A stretch of DNA of 64,000 nt, taken from Cellulophaga omnivescoria. Its GTDB lineage: Bacteria; Bacteroidota; Bacteroidia; Flavobacteriales; Flavobacteriaceae. Position 1 is the stretch's first letter; the number at the start of each line of letters is the position of its first letter. The stretch lies in NCBI RefSeq assembly GCF_001999725.1, contig NZ_MDDP01000010.1, forward strand, positions 372,001 through 436,000, written 5' to 3'. This document shows, one piece after another, positions 1-7,010 of this stretch. Made by a program: the position numbers and the translations under genes. Under the pieces are notes generated by a model, which was not told the origin of the DNA, made no database searches, and saw only the letters and a list, made by a program, of their open reading frames with translations.

Positions 1-158
1 TTACCTCCACCAATTACTATTGCTACTTGAATACCTTTGTCTGTTACTTGTTTTATTTCTGTTGCATATTCTGCAAGTCTTACAGGGTCTATGCCGTATT
101 GTCTAGAGCCCATTAAGGCTTCTCCGCTTAATTTTAAAAGTATTCTTTTGTATTGCAT
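1..158 (-). CDS. pyrH: UMP kinase, N-terminal part (cut by window edge)
   Basis: UMP kinase phosphorylates UMP to UDP in pyrimidine nucleotide synthesis in the cytoplasm. Only the first 52 codons are inside the window. The start is the ATG whose complement lies at 156-158. The translation begins [17 protein letters not shown] and continues to VAIVIGGGN, which is the family's N-terminal nucleotide-binding segment (KLSGEAL and the glycine-rich IGGGN). It follows rpsB-tsf in the same direction, the order seen in many bacteria, but a strong terminator separates it from tsf and a -7 box precedes it, so it probably has its own promoter. The rest of the gene lies outside the window. The identification is confident despite truncation. 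Confidence 0.93.
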   Translation of the reverse strand, partial: MQYKRILLKLSGEALMGSRQYGIDPVRLAEYATEIKQVTDKGIQVAIVIGGG

Positions 159-179
159 TTTGGTGTTGTTTATGGTTAG

Positions 180-187
180 CAAAAATA
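180..187 (-). promoter_or_regulatory. -7 promoter box for pyrH
   Basis: On the minus strand this reads TATTTTTG, a match to the Bacteroidota -7 consensus TAnnTTTG, about 21 nt before the pyrH ATG. I see no convincing TTTG at the usual upstream distance, so this rests on one box. Confidence 0.45.
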
Positions 188-264
188 ATGAAAAAAACGA
201 ACGGTTAAGAATGTGTTATATTTAATTCTATTATTTTGTTTTGAATTTGTTATTGATTAATGAT

Positions 265-300
265 AAAAAAAAGCCGTTTTCTAAAAATAGAAAACGGCTT
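265..300 (-). terminator. Intrinsic terminator after tsf
   Basis: A perfect 12-bp stem (AAGCCGTTTTCT at 271-282 with AGAAAACGGCTT at 289-300) has a 6-nt loop and is followed on the minus strand by a run of T. It lies 31 nt past the tsf stop and separates tsf from pyrH. Confidence 0.9.
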
Positions 301-330
301 AAATTATGACTTTAAAAGTTTTGTGTCTTA

Positions 331-1296
331 TTATCCAAGAGCAACTCTTTTAAAAGATGATACAGCAACATCGCCATAAGAAGAAACGTAAGATGCTACG
401 TTTATTTTTTCATCTTTAATAAAGTTTTGGTCTAATAAACATTGCTCTTGGTCTAGAGTAGTGTTATCAGATACAAATCTTTCCATTTTACCTGGTAAAA
501 TTTTATCCCAAATTTGCTCTGGTTTACCTTCTGCTTTTAATTGTTCTTTTGCACTTTCTTCAGCAGCGGCCATAACTTCTGGAGTTAATTGAGCCATAGA
601 AATGTATTGAGGTACGTTTTTAAGAGTTTTTCCTAAACGCTCTAACTCAATATTATCTTTTTCTATAACAGCAATTCTAGCTTCAGTTTCAGAGGCTATG
701 TAAGCTGGGTCAAAATCTTTGTAAGATAATGTAGTAGCTCCCATAGATGCAATTTGCATTGCAACGTCTTTAGCTAAAGTTTCTACATTGTCTACTTTGG
801 CAGTAAAACCAACAACAGCAGCAATTTTATTAATGTGAACGTAAGATCCAACGTAAGGAGCCTCTACGGTCTCAAAAGCGTTTATTTCTAATTTCTCTCC
901 AATTACACCAGTTTGCTCAACTAATTTCTCTGCAACTGTCATTCCGCCAAAATCAGCTGCTAAAAACTCATCTTTAGAGTTGTAGTTAAGTGCTAATTCT
1001 CCTAATTGGTTAGCAAGTGCTAAAAAGTTTTCGTTTTTACCAACAAAATCAGTTTCACAACCTAATACAATTGCAACACCTTTGTTAGCATCTGCGTTTA
1101 CTTTAGCAACAGCAGCACCTTCGCTAGAGTCACGATCAGCTCTTTTTTCTGCTACTTTCTGACCTTTTTTACGTAATACGTCAATTGCTTTGTCAAAATC
1201 ACCTTCAGCTTCAACTAGAGCTTTTTTGCAGTCCATCATTCCTGCGCCAGTAGCTTTTCTTAGTTTATTTACTTCTGCAGCTGTAATTTTTGCCAT
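331..1296 (-). CDS. tsf: Translation elongation factor Ts
   Basis: EF-Ts is the guanine nucleotide exchange factor that regenerates EF-Tu-GTP in the cytoplasm. The 321-residue product starts MAKITAAEVNKLRKATGAGMMDCKKAL, the UBA-like N-terminal module that contacts EF-Tu. The conserved TDFVGKNENF core motif lies near residue 82, with the dimerisation region following. It lies 99 nt downstream of rpsB in the same direction, the classic rpsB-tsf pair, and ends at a strong terminator. There is no sign of damage. Identification is firm from motif and context. Confidence 0.97.
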   Translation of the reverse strand: MAKITAAEVNKLRKATGAGMMDCKKALVEAEGDFDKAIDVLRKKGQKVAEKRADRDSSEGAAVAKVNADANKGVAIVLGCETDFVGKNENFLALANQLGELALNYNSKDEFLAADFGGMTVAEKLVEQTGVIGEKLEINAFETVEAPYVGSYVHINKIAAVVGFTAKVDNVETLAKDVAMQIASMGATTLSYKDFDPAYIASETEARIAVIEKDNIELERLGKTLKNVPQYISMAQLTPEVMAAAEESAKEQLKAEGKPEQIWDKILPGKMERFVSDNTTLDQEQCLLDQNFIKDEKINVASYVSSYGDVAVSSFKRVALG

Positions 1297-1395
1297 CTTA
1301 TTTTAAGTTTTAATATTGCTCTAAATAAATATTATTTTTTTAGAACGATGTTAAATTAATATTTTGTTTTATTTATATAAAAGGTTGTGTTTAGA

Positions 1396-2418
1396 TTATT
1401 CTATACCACCTTTAGTGTTGTCTTGCCAAACTTTTAACTCATCCCATTTGCCATCAGCAGCCATTTTAGCTTGTTTTGGCCAAGAACCAGGGTTTTTAGA
1501 TGCAAAACTAGAACCAGCAGCAGTTAATATAGCGCTTAAATCTTCAACAGATTTAGCAGCTAAGTCTGCGTAAGTTTTAATGCCTTCGTTTTGGAAAATC
1601 TCAGCAATTTTAGGTCCAATTCCTTCAACTTTTGTTAAATCATCAGCAGCAGTTTTAGCTTCTGCTTTAGGAGCTGCTTTTGCTTTAGGAGTAGAATCTT
1701 TTCCTTCTTTTTCTGCTTGTTTATCAGACTTACGGTCTGCTAAACCTTCAATAATAGCCTCAGAAACGTGAGATAGTACGGCTTCAATAGATTTAGAAGC
1801 ATCATCGTTAGATGGTATAATGTAGTCTATTGGTCTAGGATCAGAGTTTGTATCTACCATTGCAAAGATTGGAATATTTAATTTTAAAGCTTCCTTAACT
1901 GCAATGTGCTCTCTCATTGTATCTACAATAAACAAAGCTCCTGGTAAACGAGTCATATCAGAGATAGAACCTAAGTTTTTCTCTAATTTAGCTCTTAAAC
2001 GATCTACCTGTAAACGTTCTTTTTTAGATAAAGTTAAAAACGTACCATCTTTTTTCATTCTATCAATAGAAGCCATTTTTTTAACAGCTTTACGAATAGT
2101 AACAAAGTTAGTTAACATACCACCTGGCCATCTTTCTGTGATGTAAGGCATATTTGCTTTTCCTGCTTTGTCTGCAACAATGTCTTTTGCTTGTTTTTTG
2201 GTAGCTACAAAAAGTATTTTTCTACCAGATGCTGCTATCTTTTTTAAAGCTTCGTTAGCTTCTTCAATTTTTGCAGCTGTTTTGTATAAGTTAATAACGT
2301 GTATTCCGTTACGCTCCATATAAATGTATGGTGCCATATTCGGGTTCCACTTTCTTGTAAGGTGACCAAAGTGTACACCTGCTTCTAATAAGTCTTTTAC
2401 TTCAATTTTGTTTGCCAT
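1396..2418 (-). CDS. rpsB: 30S ribosomal protein S2 with C-terminal helix-hairpin-helix-like extension
   Basis: S2 is an essential small-subunit ribosomal protein. Residues 1 to about 225 are standard S2: the start MANKIEVKDLLEAGVHFGH, the WNPNMAPYIY segment, and the TRLPGALFIVDT and NSDPRPIDYIIPSNDD motifs near the end. The protein is 340 residues, about 100 longer than a typical bacterial S2. The extra part has a charged Ala/Lys linker (about 230-255) and then a folded-looking module, VEGIGPKIAEIFQNEGIKTY, ending in a Trp-rich tail. VxGIGPK followed by a second helix is a helix-hairpin-helix signature. The same module ends ActC at 30.4-30.6 kb. The upstream 255 nt is rich in hairpins, and tsf follows. 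Confidence 0.97.
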   Translation of the reverse strand: MANKIEVKDLLEAGVHFGHLTRKWNPNMAPYIYMERNGIHVINLYKTAAKIEEANEALKKIAASGRKILFVATKKQAKDIVADKAGKANMPYITERWPGGMLTNFVTIRKAVKKMASIDRMKKDGTFLTLSKKERLQVDRLRAKLEKNLGSISDMTRLPGALFIVDTMREHIAVKEALKLNIPIFAMVDTNSDPRPIDYIIPSNDDASKSIEAVLSHVSEAIIEGLADRKSDKQAEKEGKDSTPKAKAAPKAEAKTAADDLTKVEGIGPKIAEIFQNEGIKTYADLAAKSVEDLSAILTAAGSSFASKNPGSWPKQAKMAADGKWDELKVWQDNTKGGIE

Positions 2419-2640
2419 TTTTTTTGTAATAGTTTACGTTCCGTTTTACTTAGCAATGCTAAAGTAGTGCGTATGCAGTCTTTAACATTTAGATGCTAAA
2501 CTAGTGTTTTCTGTATGGTAGCAGAAAACAACGACAACTTGTTTTAATTTATGCTTTAGAATTTTTTTCTAAAGACTTCTCAATGAACTTGTTTTTTGTT
2601 GGCAGAACCAACGGGTATAAAAATCAGAAAAATTCTGATG
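2419..2640 (-). promoter_or_regulatory. Hairpin-rich region upstream of rpsB, possible S2 leader
   Basis: Between the rpsI terminator and the rpsB start are several inverted repeats: 2450-2462 (TTAGC/GCTAA), 2488-2500 (TTTAG/CTAAA), 2505-2530 (9-bp perfect stem, 8-nt loop), 2554-2574 (8-bp stem) and 2623-2639 (7-bp stem). No clear TAnnTTTG box is visible; TACTTTAG near 2460-2470 on the minus strand is only a near match. A structured 5' leader that mediates S2 autoregulation is plausible by analogy with E. coli rpsB, but this is inference. Confidence 0.4.
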
Positions 2641-2641
2641 T

Positions 2642-2665
2642 AAAAAAACCGGAACAATGTTCCGG
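2642..2665 (-). terminator. Intrinsic terminator after rpsI
   Basis: CCGGAACA/TGTTCCGG forms an inverted repeat at 2649-2665, followed on the minus strand by a seven-T run. It starts about 10 nt beyond the rpsI stop, at the end of the rplM-rpsI unit. Confidence 0.85.
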
Positions 2666-2674
2666 AATATATTC

Positions 2675-3061
2675 TTAACGCTTAGAGAATTGAAATTTCT
2701 TACGGGCTTTCTTCTGACCGAATTTCTTACGCTCTACCATTCTTGGATCTCTAGTTAAAAGACCTTCTGGCTTTAATATCAATCTGTTTTCTGCATCTAC
2801 TTCGCACATTGCTCTAGAAAGAGCTAGTCTAATAGCTTCTGCCTGTCCAGTAATACCTCCTCCGTAAACATTTACTTTTACGTCAAAGTTTTCTTCATTG
2901 CTAGTTAAAGCAAATGGTTGTTTTACTTTGTACTGTAAAGTAGCAGTAGGGAAATATTCATTTAAATCTTTTTTGTTGATTGTAATGTTACCTTTTCCTT
3001 CAGAAACATATACACGTGCAACAGCAGTTTTACGTCTGCCTATTTTATGAATTACCTCCAT
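2675..3061 (-). CDS. rpsI: 30S ribosomal protein S9
   Basis: S9 is a small-subunit ribosomal protein whose C-terminal tail reaches the P-site tRNA. The 128-residue product has normal length for the family. It starts [19 protein letters not shown] (the family GRRK-AxARV motif) and contains [21 protein letters not shown]. It ends in the strongly basic [14 protein letters not shown] tail with the usual final SKR. Its ATG overlaps the rplM stop codon by one base (TAATG), a translational-coupling arrangement. A terminator follows directly. No anomalies. Confidence 0.98.
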   Translation of the reverse strand: MEVIHKIGRRKTAVARVYVSEGKGNITINKKDLNEYFPTATLQYKVKQPFALTSNEENFDVKVNVYGGGITGQAEAIRLALSRAMCEVDAENRLILKPEGLLTRDPRMVERKKFGQKKARKKFQFSKR

Positions 3062-3513
3062 TATAAATCCTTTAAGTTTATTGCTTTTGGTTTTTGTGCC
3101 TCTTGGTTGTGCTCAGGACCTACGTAAACTTTTAAATTACGAAAAAGTTCTGCTCCTAATCTGTTTTTAGGCAACATACCTTTTATTGATTTTTCCACTA
3201 CACGTGCTGGGTTTTTCTCCAACATTTCAATAGCTGTCTGAGACCTTTGTCCACCAGGGTAACCTGTGTGTCTTATATAAGTCTTAGTTTGCCATTTGTT
3301 ACCGCTAAGAGTAACTTTCTCTGCATTGATAACAATTACGTTATCCCCACAGTCCACATGTGGTGTAAAATTAGGTTTGTTCTTTCCTCTTAAGATTTTT
3401 GCAACCTTAGAAGCAAGACGACCCAACGTTTCTCCTTCAGCATCAACCAATAACCACTCCTTAGAAACGGTTGCTTTATTGGCTGAAATTGTCTTGTAGC
3501 TTAATGTATCCAC
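3061..3513 (-). CDS. rplM: 50S ribosomal protein L13
   Basis: L13 is an early-assembly large-subunit protein. The 150-residue product contains the family's core segments: [20 protein letters not shown], the [16 protein letters not shown] segment, the [10 protein letters not shown] motif and GMLPKNRLG. The start codon is GTG (complement CAC at 3511-3513); the reading MDTLSYKT is consistent with flavobacterial L13, and I see no better ATG nearby. A well-formed promoter lies 44 nt upstream. It is transcribed with rpsI, whose start overlaps its stop. Identification is firm. Confidence 0.98.
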   Translation of the reverse strand: MDTLSYKTISANKATVSKEWLLVDAEGETLGRLASKVAKILRGKNKPNFTPHVDCGDNVIVINAEKVTLSGNKWQTKTYIRHTGYPGGQRSQTAIEMLEKNPARVVEKSIKGMLPKNRLGAELFRNLKVYVGPEHNQEAQKPKAINLKDL

Positions 3514-3557
3514 ACTAATATATTTTTATTATTTACTTAATCCCGATAAACGGGGTG

Positions 3558-3588
3558 CAAATGTACAATTATTTACTTGAAATACAAA
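3558..3588 (-). promoter_or_regulatory. Promoter of rplM-rpsI (TTTG-N19-TACATTTG)
   Basis: On the minus strand TTTG (3585-3588) is followed after 19 nt by TACATTTG (3558-3565). Both boxes and the spacing fit the Bacteroidota primary sigma factor consensus (-33 TTTG, -7 TAnnTTTG). The leader to the GTG start would be about 40 nt. Confidence 0.75.
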
Positions 3589-3754
3589 TGCTTATTTCCG
3601 TTTATTTTTATTGTTTTTTTAAAATGCTATTGTTTTCTTGATTTTTAAAGGTTTTATTTTTTCGATTTTAACAAAATTTAGCCTTTTTTACCTCCAAATA
3701 TATAATAGGAGTGCTATTTTTACACCTTGTTTTAAAAAATAACCATTATAACCA

Positions 3755-6379
3755 ATGTTAAAGTTTAGTCTAACAAGTGCTTTAGTATTTTTAACTACAG
3801 CTCTTTTTTCTCAAGAAAGTGCAAATATACAAGTTCCTAAGAGGGTGTACACTACAAATAGTGTAGAAAATAAAAAATCTCCCATTATTGATGGTTATTT
3901 AACAGATAGTGCATGGGATAATGTTGAGTGGCAAGGAGACTTTGTGGAGTGGAGACCGGATGAAAATACATCTCCTACCCAACCTACCAAATTTAAAATA
4001 GTATATGATGATAAGTTTCTTTATGTTGCTTTTAAATGTTATGATGCTGATTTAGATAAAATTGAAAAGCGTTTGTCTAGAAGAGATGGTTTTCAAGGAG
4101 ATTGGGTAGAAATTAATATTGATAGTTATAATGATAAAAGAACAGCTTTTTCTTTTACTTTTACTGTTGCAGGTGTAAAGGGAGATGAATTTATATCTGA
4201 AAATGGTAGTAGCTGGGATAGTAGCTGGAATCCTATTTGGTATGGTAGCTCTAAGTTAGATGATGAAGGTTGGACAGCAGAACTGAAAATACCGTTTAGT
4301 CAACTCAAATTTGGTGATGCTAAAGAGCAGATTTGGGGTTTACAAGTTAAACGTAGAATTTTTAGAGCCGAGGAAAGATCTATTTGGCAGCGTATTCCTT
4401 TAGAGTCATCTGGTTATGTAAGTGAATTTGGTGTGTTACGCGGTTTGTTTGATATTAAGCCTCAAAAACAATTAGAAATTCAACCTTTTGTAGTTAATCA
4501 ATATGATAGTTATCCAAAAGAAGTGGGCAATCCTTATAGGGATGGATCTGATTATAAGCTTAATGGAGGGTTAGATGCCAAAATTGGGATTACAAACGAT
4601 TTGACCTTGGACTTAACTGTTAATCCAGATTTTGGTCAGGTTGAAGCTGATCCTGGCGCTATAGCTTTAGATGGTTTTCAGATATTTTTTAGGGAACAAC
4701 GTCCATTTTTTATAGAAAATAAAAACATTTTTGATTATGAATTTGGTAGTGGTCAAGATAATTTATTTTACAGCAGACGTATTGGGAGAAACCCTCACGG
4801 AAGACCTTCCTTGGGAGATGGTGAGTATGCAGATGTGCCTAAAAATACAACAATTCTTGGGGCGGCTAAATTCTCTGGTAAAACTAAAAGTGGTTGGTCT
4901 TTAGGACTTTTAGAGAGTGTTACGGGTAAGATGTTTGCAGAAATAGATGCTAACGGAGAAAAAAGAGATGAACTTGTAGAGCCGCTTACTAATTATTTAG
5001 TTGCTAGAGCTCAAAAAGATTTTAATAATAGGAATTCTTATGTTGGTGCAATTTTTACATCAACAAATAGAAGATTAGAAGATAATTTAAACTTTTTACG
5101 TAAATCTGCTGTTTCTGCTGGTGTAGATTTTAAGCACAATTGGAAAAATAGAGAATATTATGTAGAGGGTAACTTTGTTGCAAGTTCTGTTCGTGGTTCT
5201 AAAGAGGCTATTACTAATACTCAAAAATCTATTACGCATTTGTTTAATAGGGTAGATGCTAATCATGTTGGGTTAGATACGTCTAGAACATCTTTGTCTG
5301 GTACCGGTGGTAAGTTAGAATTTGGTAAAGCTGGTGGTGGTAATTGGCGTTATGAGGGTGGTGTACTTTGGTATTCTCCAGAATTGGAATTAAATGATAT
5401 TGGTTTTTTGCGTCAGGCAGATAAAATTACTCAGTTTGCAGAGGTGCAACGTTTATTTTTAAAGCCTACAGATTTTTACCGAAATATACGTTTGCAGTTA
5501 GGGCAATATTCTACTTTTGATTTTGATGGAAACTATAATATAATGTCATACCAGTTTAATGGTAATATAAGTTATAAAAATAATTGGTGGACAGAGGTAG
5601 AGGCAACATATAACCCTGTTTTTTATAGTAATGCTCATTTGCGTAGCGGACCACGTTGGCGCTATGCAAAAGAAGGTGGTTTAGCATTATTTGCAGGATC
5701 AGATAATAGAAAAAAGTTTTATGCTACTTTGGGTTTTGTGGGAAATAGAGGGGCAGAAAATACATTTGCCTATAATAGATATGTATTTAGGTTTACATAT
5801 CAGCCAATAGATGCTTTTAGTTTGTCAATGGATAACGAGTTTTCTACAGAAAAAAGTAAAACACAGTACGTTACACAACGTTCAACTAACACTGTAACAA
5901 GGTATATTTTAGGTGAAATAGATCAGAATACATTTAGTAGTTCTATACGTTTAAATTATAATTTAAACCCTAACTTAAGTCTTCAATATTATGGCCAGCC
6001 TTTTATTTCTAGAGGGACTTATTCCAATTTTAACTATGTAGATAATCCTATTGCAGGTACAATTGATGATAGGATTACGCTATATAATCCTGACCAAATA
6101 ACACTAGAAAATGGTGCATATATTATTGATGAGGATTTAGATGCTACTACAGATTATGAGTTTAGAGATCCAGATTTTTCATTTGTGCAGTTTAGATCTA
6201 ATTTAGTATTGCGTTGGGAATACATTCCTGGTTCAGAAATTTTTCTTGTATGGTCTCAAGGTTTAACGGGTAATGCAAGCCCAGATGATTCTCTTGGTAG
6301 AAGTTTAAATAGGCAAATTTTAGATCGTAAGAAAGATAATACTATTTTGCTTAAGGCTACTTATAGGTTTATATTATAA
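3755..6379 (+). CDS. DUF5916 / CBM9-like outer-membrane-associated protein
   Basis: This 874-residue exported protein starts with a signal peptide (MLKFSLTSALVFLTTALFSQ). Residues about 40-220 look like a family 9 carbohydrate-binding (DOMON-like) module: IDGYLTDSAWDNVEW, later KFKIVYDDKFLYVAFKCYD, and WTAELKIPFSQLKF. The rest matches the DUF5916 type: NPDFGQVEADPGAIALDGFQ followed by FFREQRPFFIENKNIF, then many alternating aromatic/polar strands up to a final KATYRFIL. That suggests a C-terminal beta-barrel in the outer membrane. Function is not established for this family; carbohydrate contact is only suggested by the N-terminal module. It is read alone, divergently from rplM, and no SusC/SusD pair lies nearby. 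Family assignment is confident, role unknown. Confidence 0.85.
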   Translation: MLKFSLTSALVFLTTALFSQESANIQVPKRVYTTNSVENKKSPIIDGYLTDSAWDNVEWQGDFVEWRPDENTSPTQPTKFKIVYDDKFLYVAFKCYDADLDKIEKRLSRRDGFQGDWVEINIDSYNDKRTAFSFTFTVAGVKGDEFISENGSSWDSSWNPIWYGSSKLDDEGWTAELKIPFSQLKFGDAKEQIWGLQVKRRIFRAEERSIWQRIPLESSGYVSEFGVLRGLFDIKPQKQLEIQPFVVNQYDSYPKEVGNPYRDGSDYKLNGGLDAKIGITNDLTLDLTVNPDFGQVEADPGAIALDGFQIFFREQRPFFIENKNIFDYEFGSGQDNLFYSRRIGRNPHGRPSLGDGEYADVPKNTTILGAAKFSGKTKSGWSLGLLESVTGKMFAEIDANGEKRDELVEPLTNYLVARAQKDFNNRNSYVGAIFTSTNRRLEDNLNFLRKSAVSAGVDFKHNWKNREYYVEGNFVASSVRGSKEAITNTQKSITHLFNRVDANHVGLDTSRTSLSGTGGKLEFGKAGGGNWRYEGGVLWYSPELELNDIGFLRQADKITQFAEVQRLFLKPTDFYRNIRLQLGQYSTFDFDGNYNIMSYQFNGNISYKNNWWTEVEATYNPVFYSNAHLRSGPRWRYAKEGGLALFAGSDNRKKFYATLGFVGNRGAENTFAYNRYVFRFTYQPIDAFSLSMDNEFSTEKSKTQYVTQRSTNTVTRYILGEIDQNTFSSSIRLNYNLNPNLSLQYYGQPFISRGTYSNFNYVDNPIAGTIDDRITLYNPDQITLENGAYIIDEDLDATTDYEFRDPDFSFVQFRSNLVLRWEYIPGSEIFLVWSQGLTGNASPDDSLGRSLNRQILDRKKDNTILLKATYRFIL

Positions 6380-6448
6380 GGTAAAATTAGTGTTATTATA
6401 CTATATTAAAGTATTTTGCGTTTTTTAAATAAAAAAATCAACTAAAAA

Positions 6449-6934
6449 ATGATGAAAAAAAGCATATTACTAATAGCGTCTATTTGTTTTTTTAATTTTT
6501 CTTGTTCTACCGATAGTGAAAAAGAACTATTTTCTGAAAATAGCTTAGTGGGTACTTGGGTAATTTCTGATGTCACTAGGGAAGAGTCTTCAAATGTGAG
6601 CTTTCCCCAAGAGATTGCAAAAAACCTGATAGATAAAGGATGTAAAATAATTACATATACTTTTAATGCAGACGATACGTTTGTGGGTAAGGATAAGTTA
6701 AATTATTTTGAAGTTGAATCTAATGGATCTGGTATAGAAGTAGATTGTCCGGATGAAACGGATACTTTAGTTGGTACTTGGGATTTAAATGGAGACCAGT
6801 TAACTATTACGGACCCTACAGGAGGGGAGACTGTTATTAAGGTTGACTTAAACGGTAATACATTAATTATTGCAGGTGAAGATATAGATGCTGATAATTA
6901 TGAAGATTTAGATGTTGTTTTTACAAAAAATTAA
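6449..6934 (+). CDS. Lipocalin-like lipoprotein
   Basis: This 161-residue protein has a lipoprotein signal: basic start, hydrophobic core, and the lipobox FNFSC with the modified Cys near residue 19, followed by STDSEKE. The mature part has two LVGTW segments (LVGTWVISD near residue 33 and LVGTWDLNG near 105). These are typical of the small lipocalin-like lipoproteins of Flavobacteriia, whose barrels begin with the GTW motif. The ligand is unknown. It lies 69 nt after the DUF5916 gene and ends at a strong bidirectional terminator, so the two may share a transcript. Family call is moderate to good; function is unknown. Confidence 0.75.
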   Translation: MMKKSILLIASICFFNFSCSTDSEKELFSENSLVGTWVISDVTREESSNVSFPQEIAKNLIDKGCKIITYTFNADDTFVGKDKLNYFEVESNGSGIEVDCPDETDTLVGTWDLNGDQLTITDPTGGETVIKVDLNGNTLIIAGEDIDADNYEDLDVVFTKN

Positions 6935-6956
6935 AATCTTTAGAAGTGAAAACATT

Positions 6957-6998
6957 AAAAAAGGGACATTAGAAAAATCTAGTGTCCCTTTTTTTTAA
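6957..6998. terminator. Bidirectional terminator between lipocalin-like gene and polA
   Basis: A 13-bp stem (6961-6973 with 6978-6990, one wobble pair) has an A run on the left and an eight-T run on the right, so it can end transcription from both convergent genes. Confidence 0.92.
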
Positions 6999-7010
6999 TC
7001 TTATTATTTT

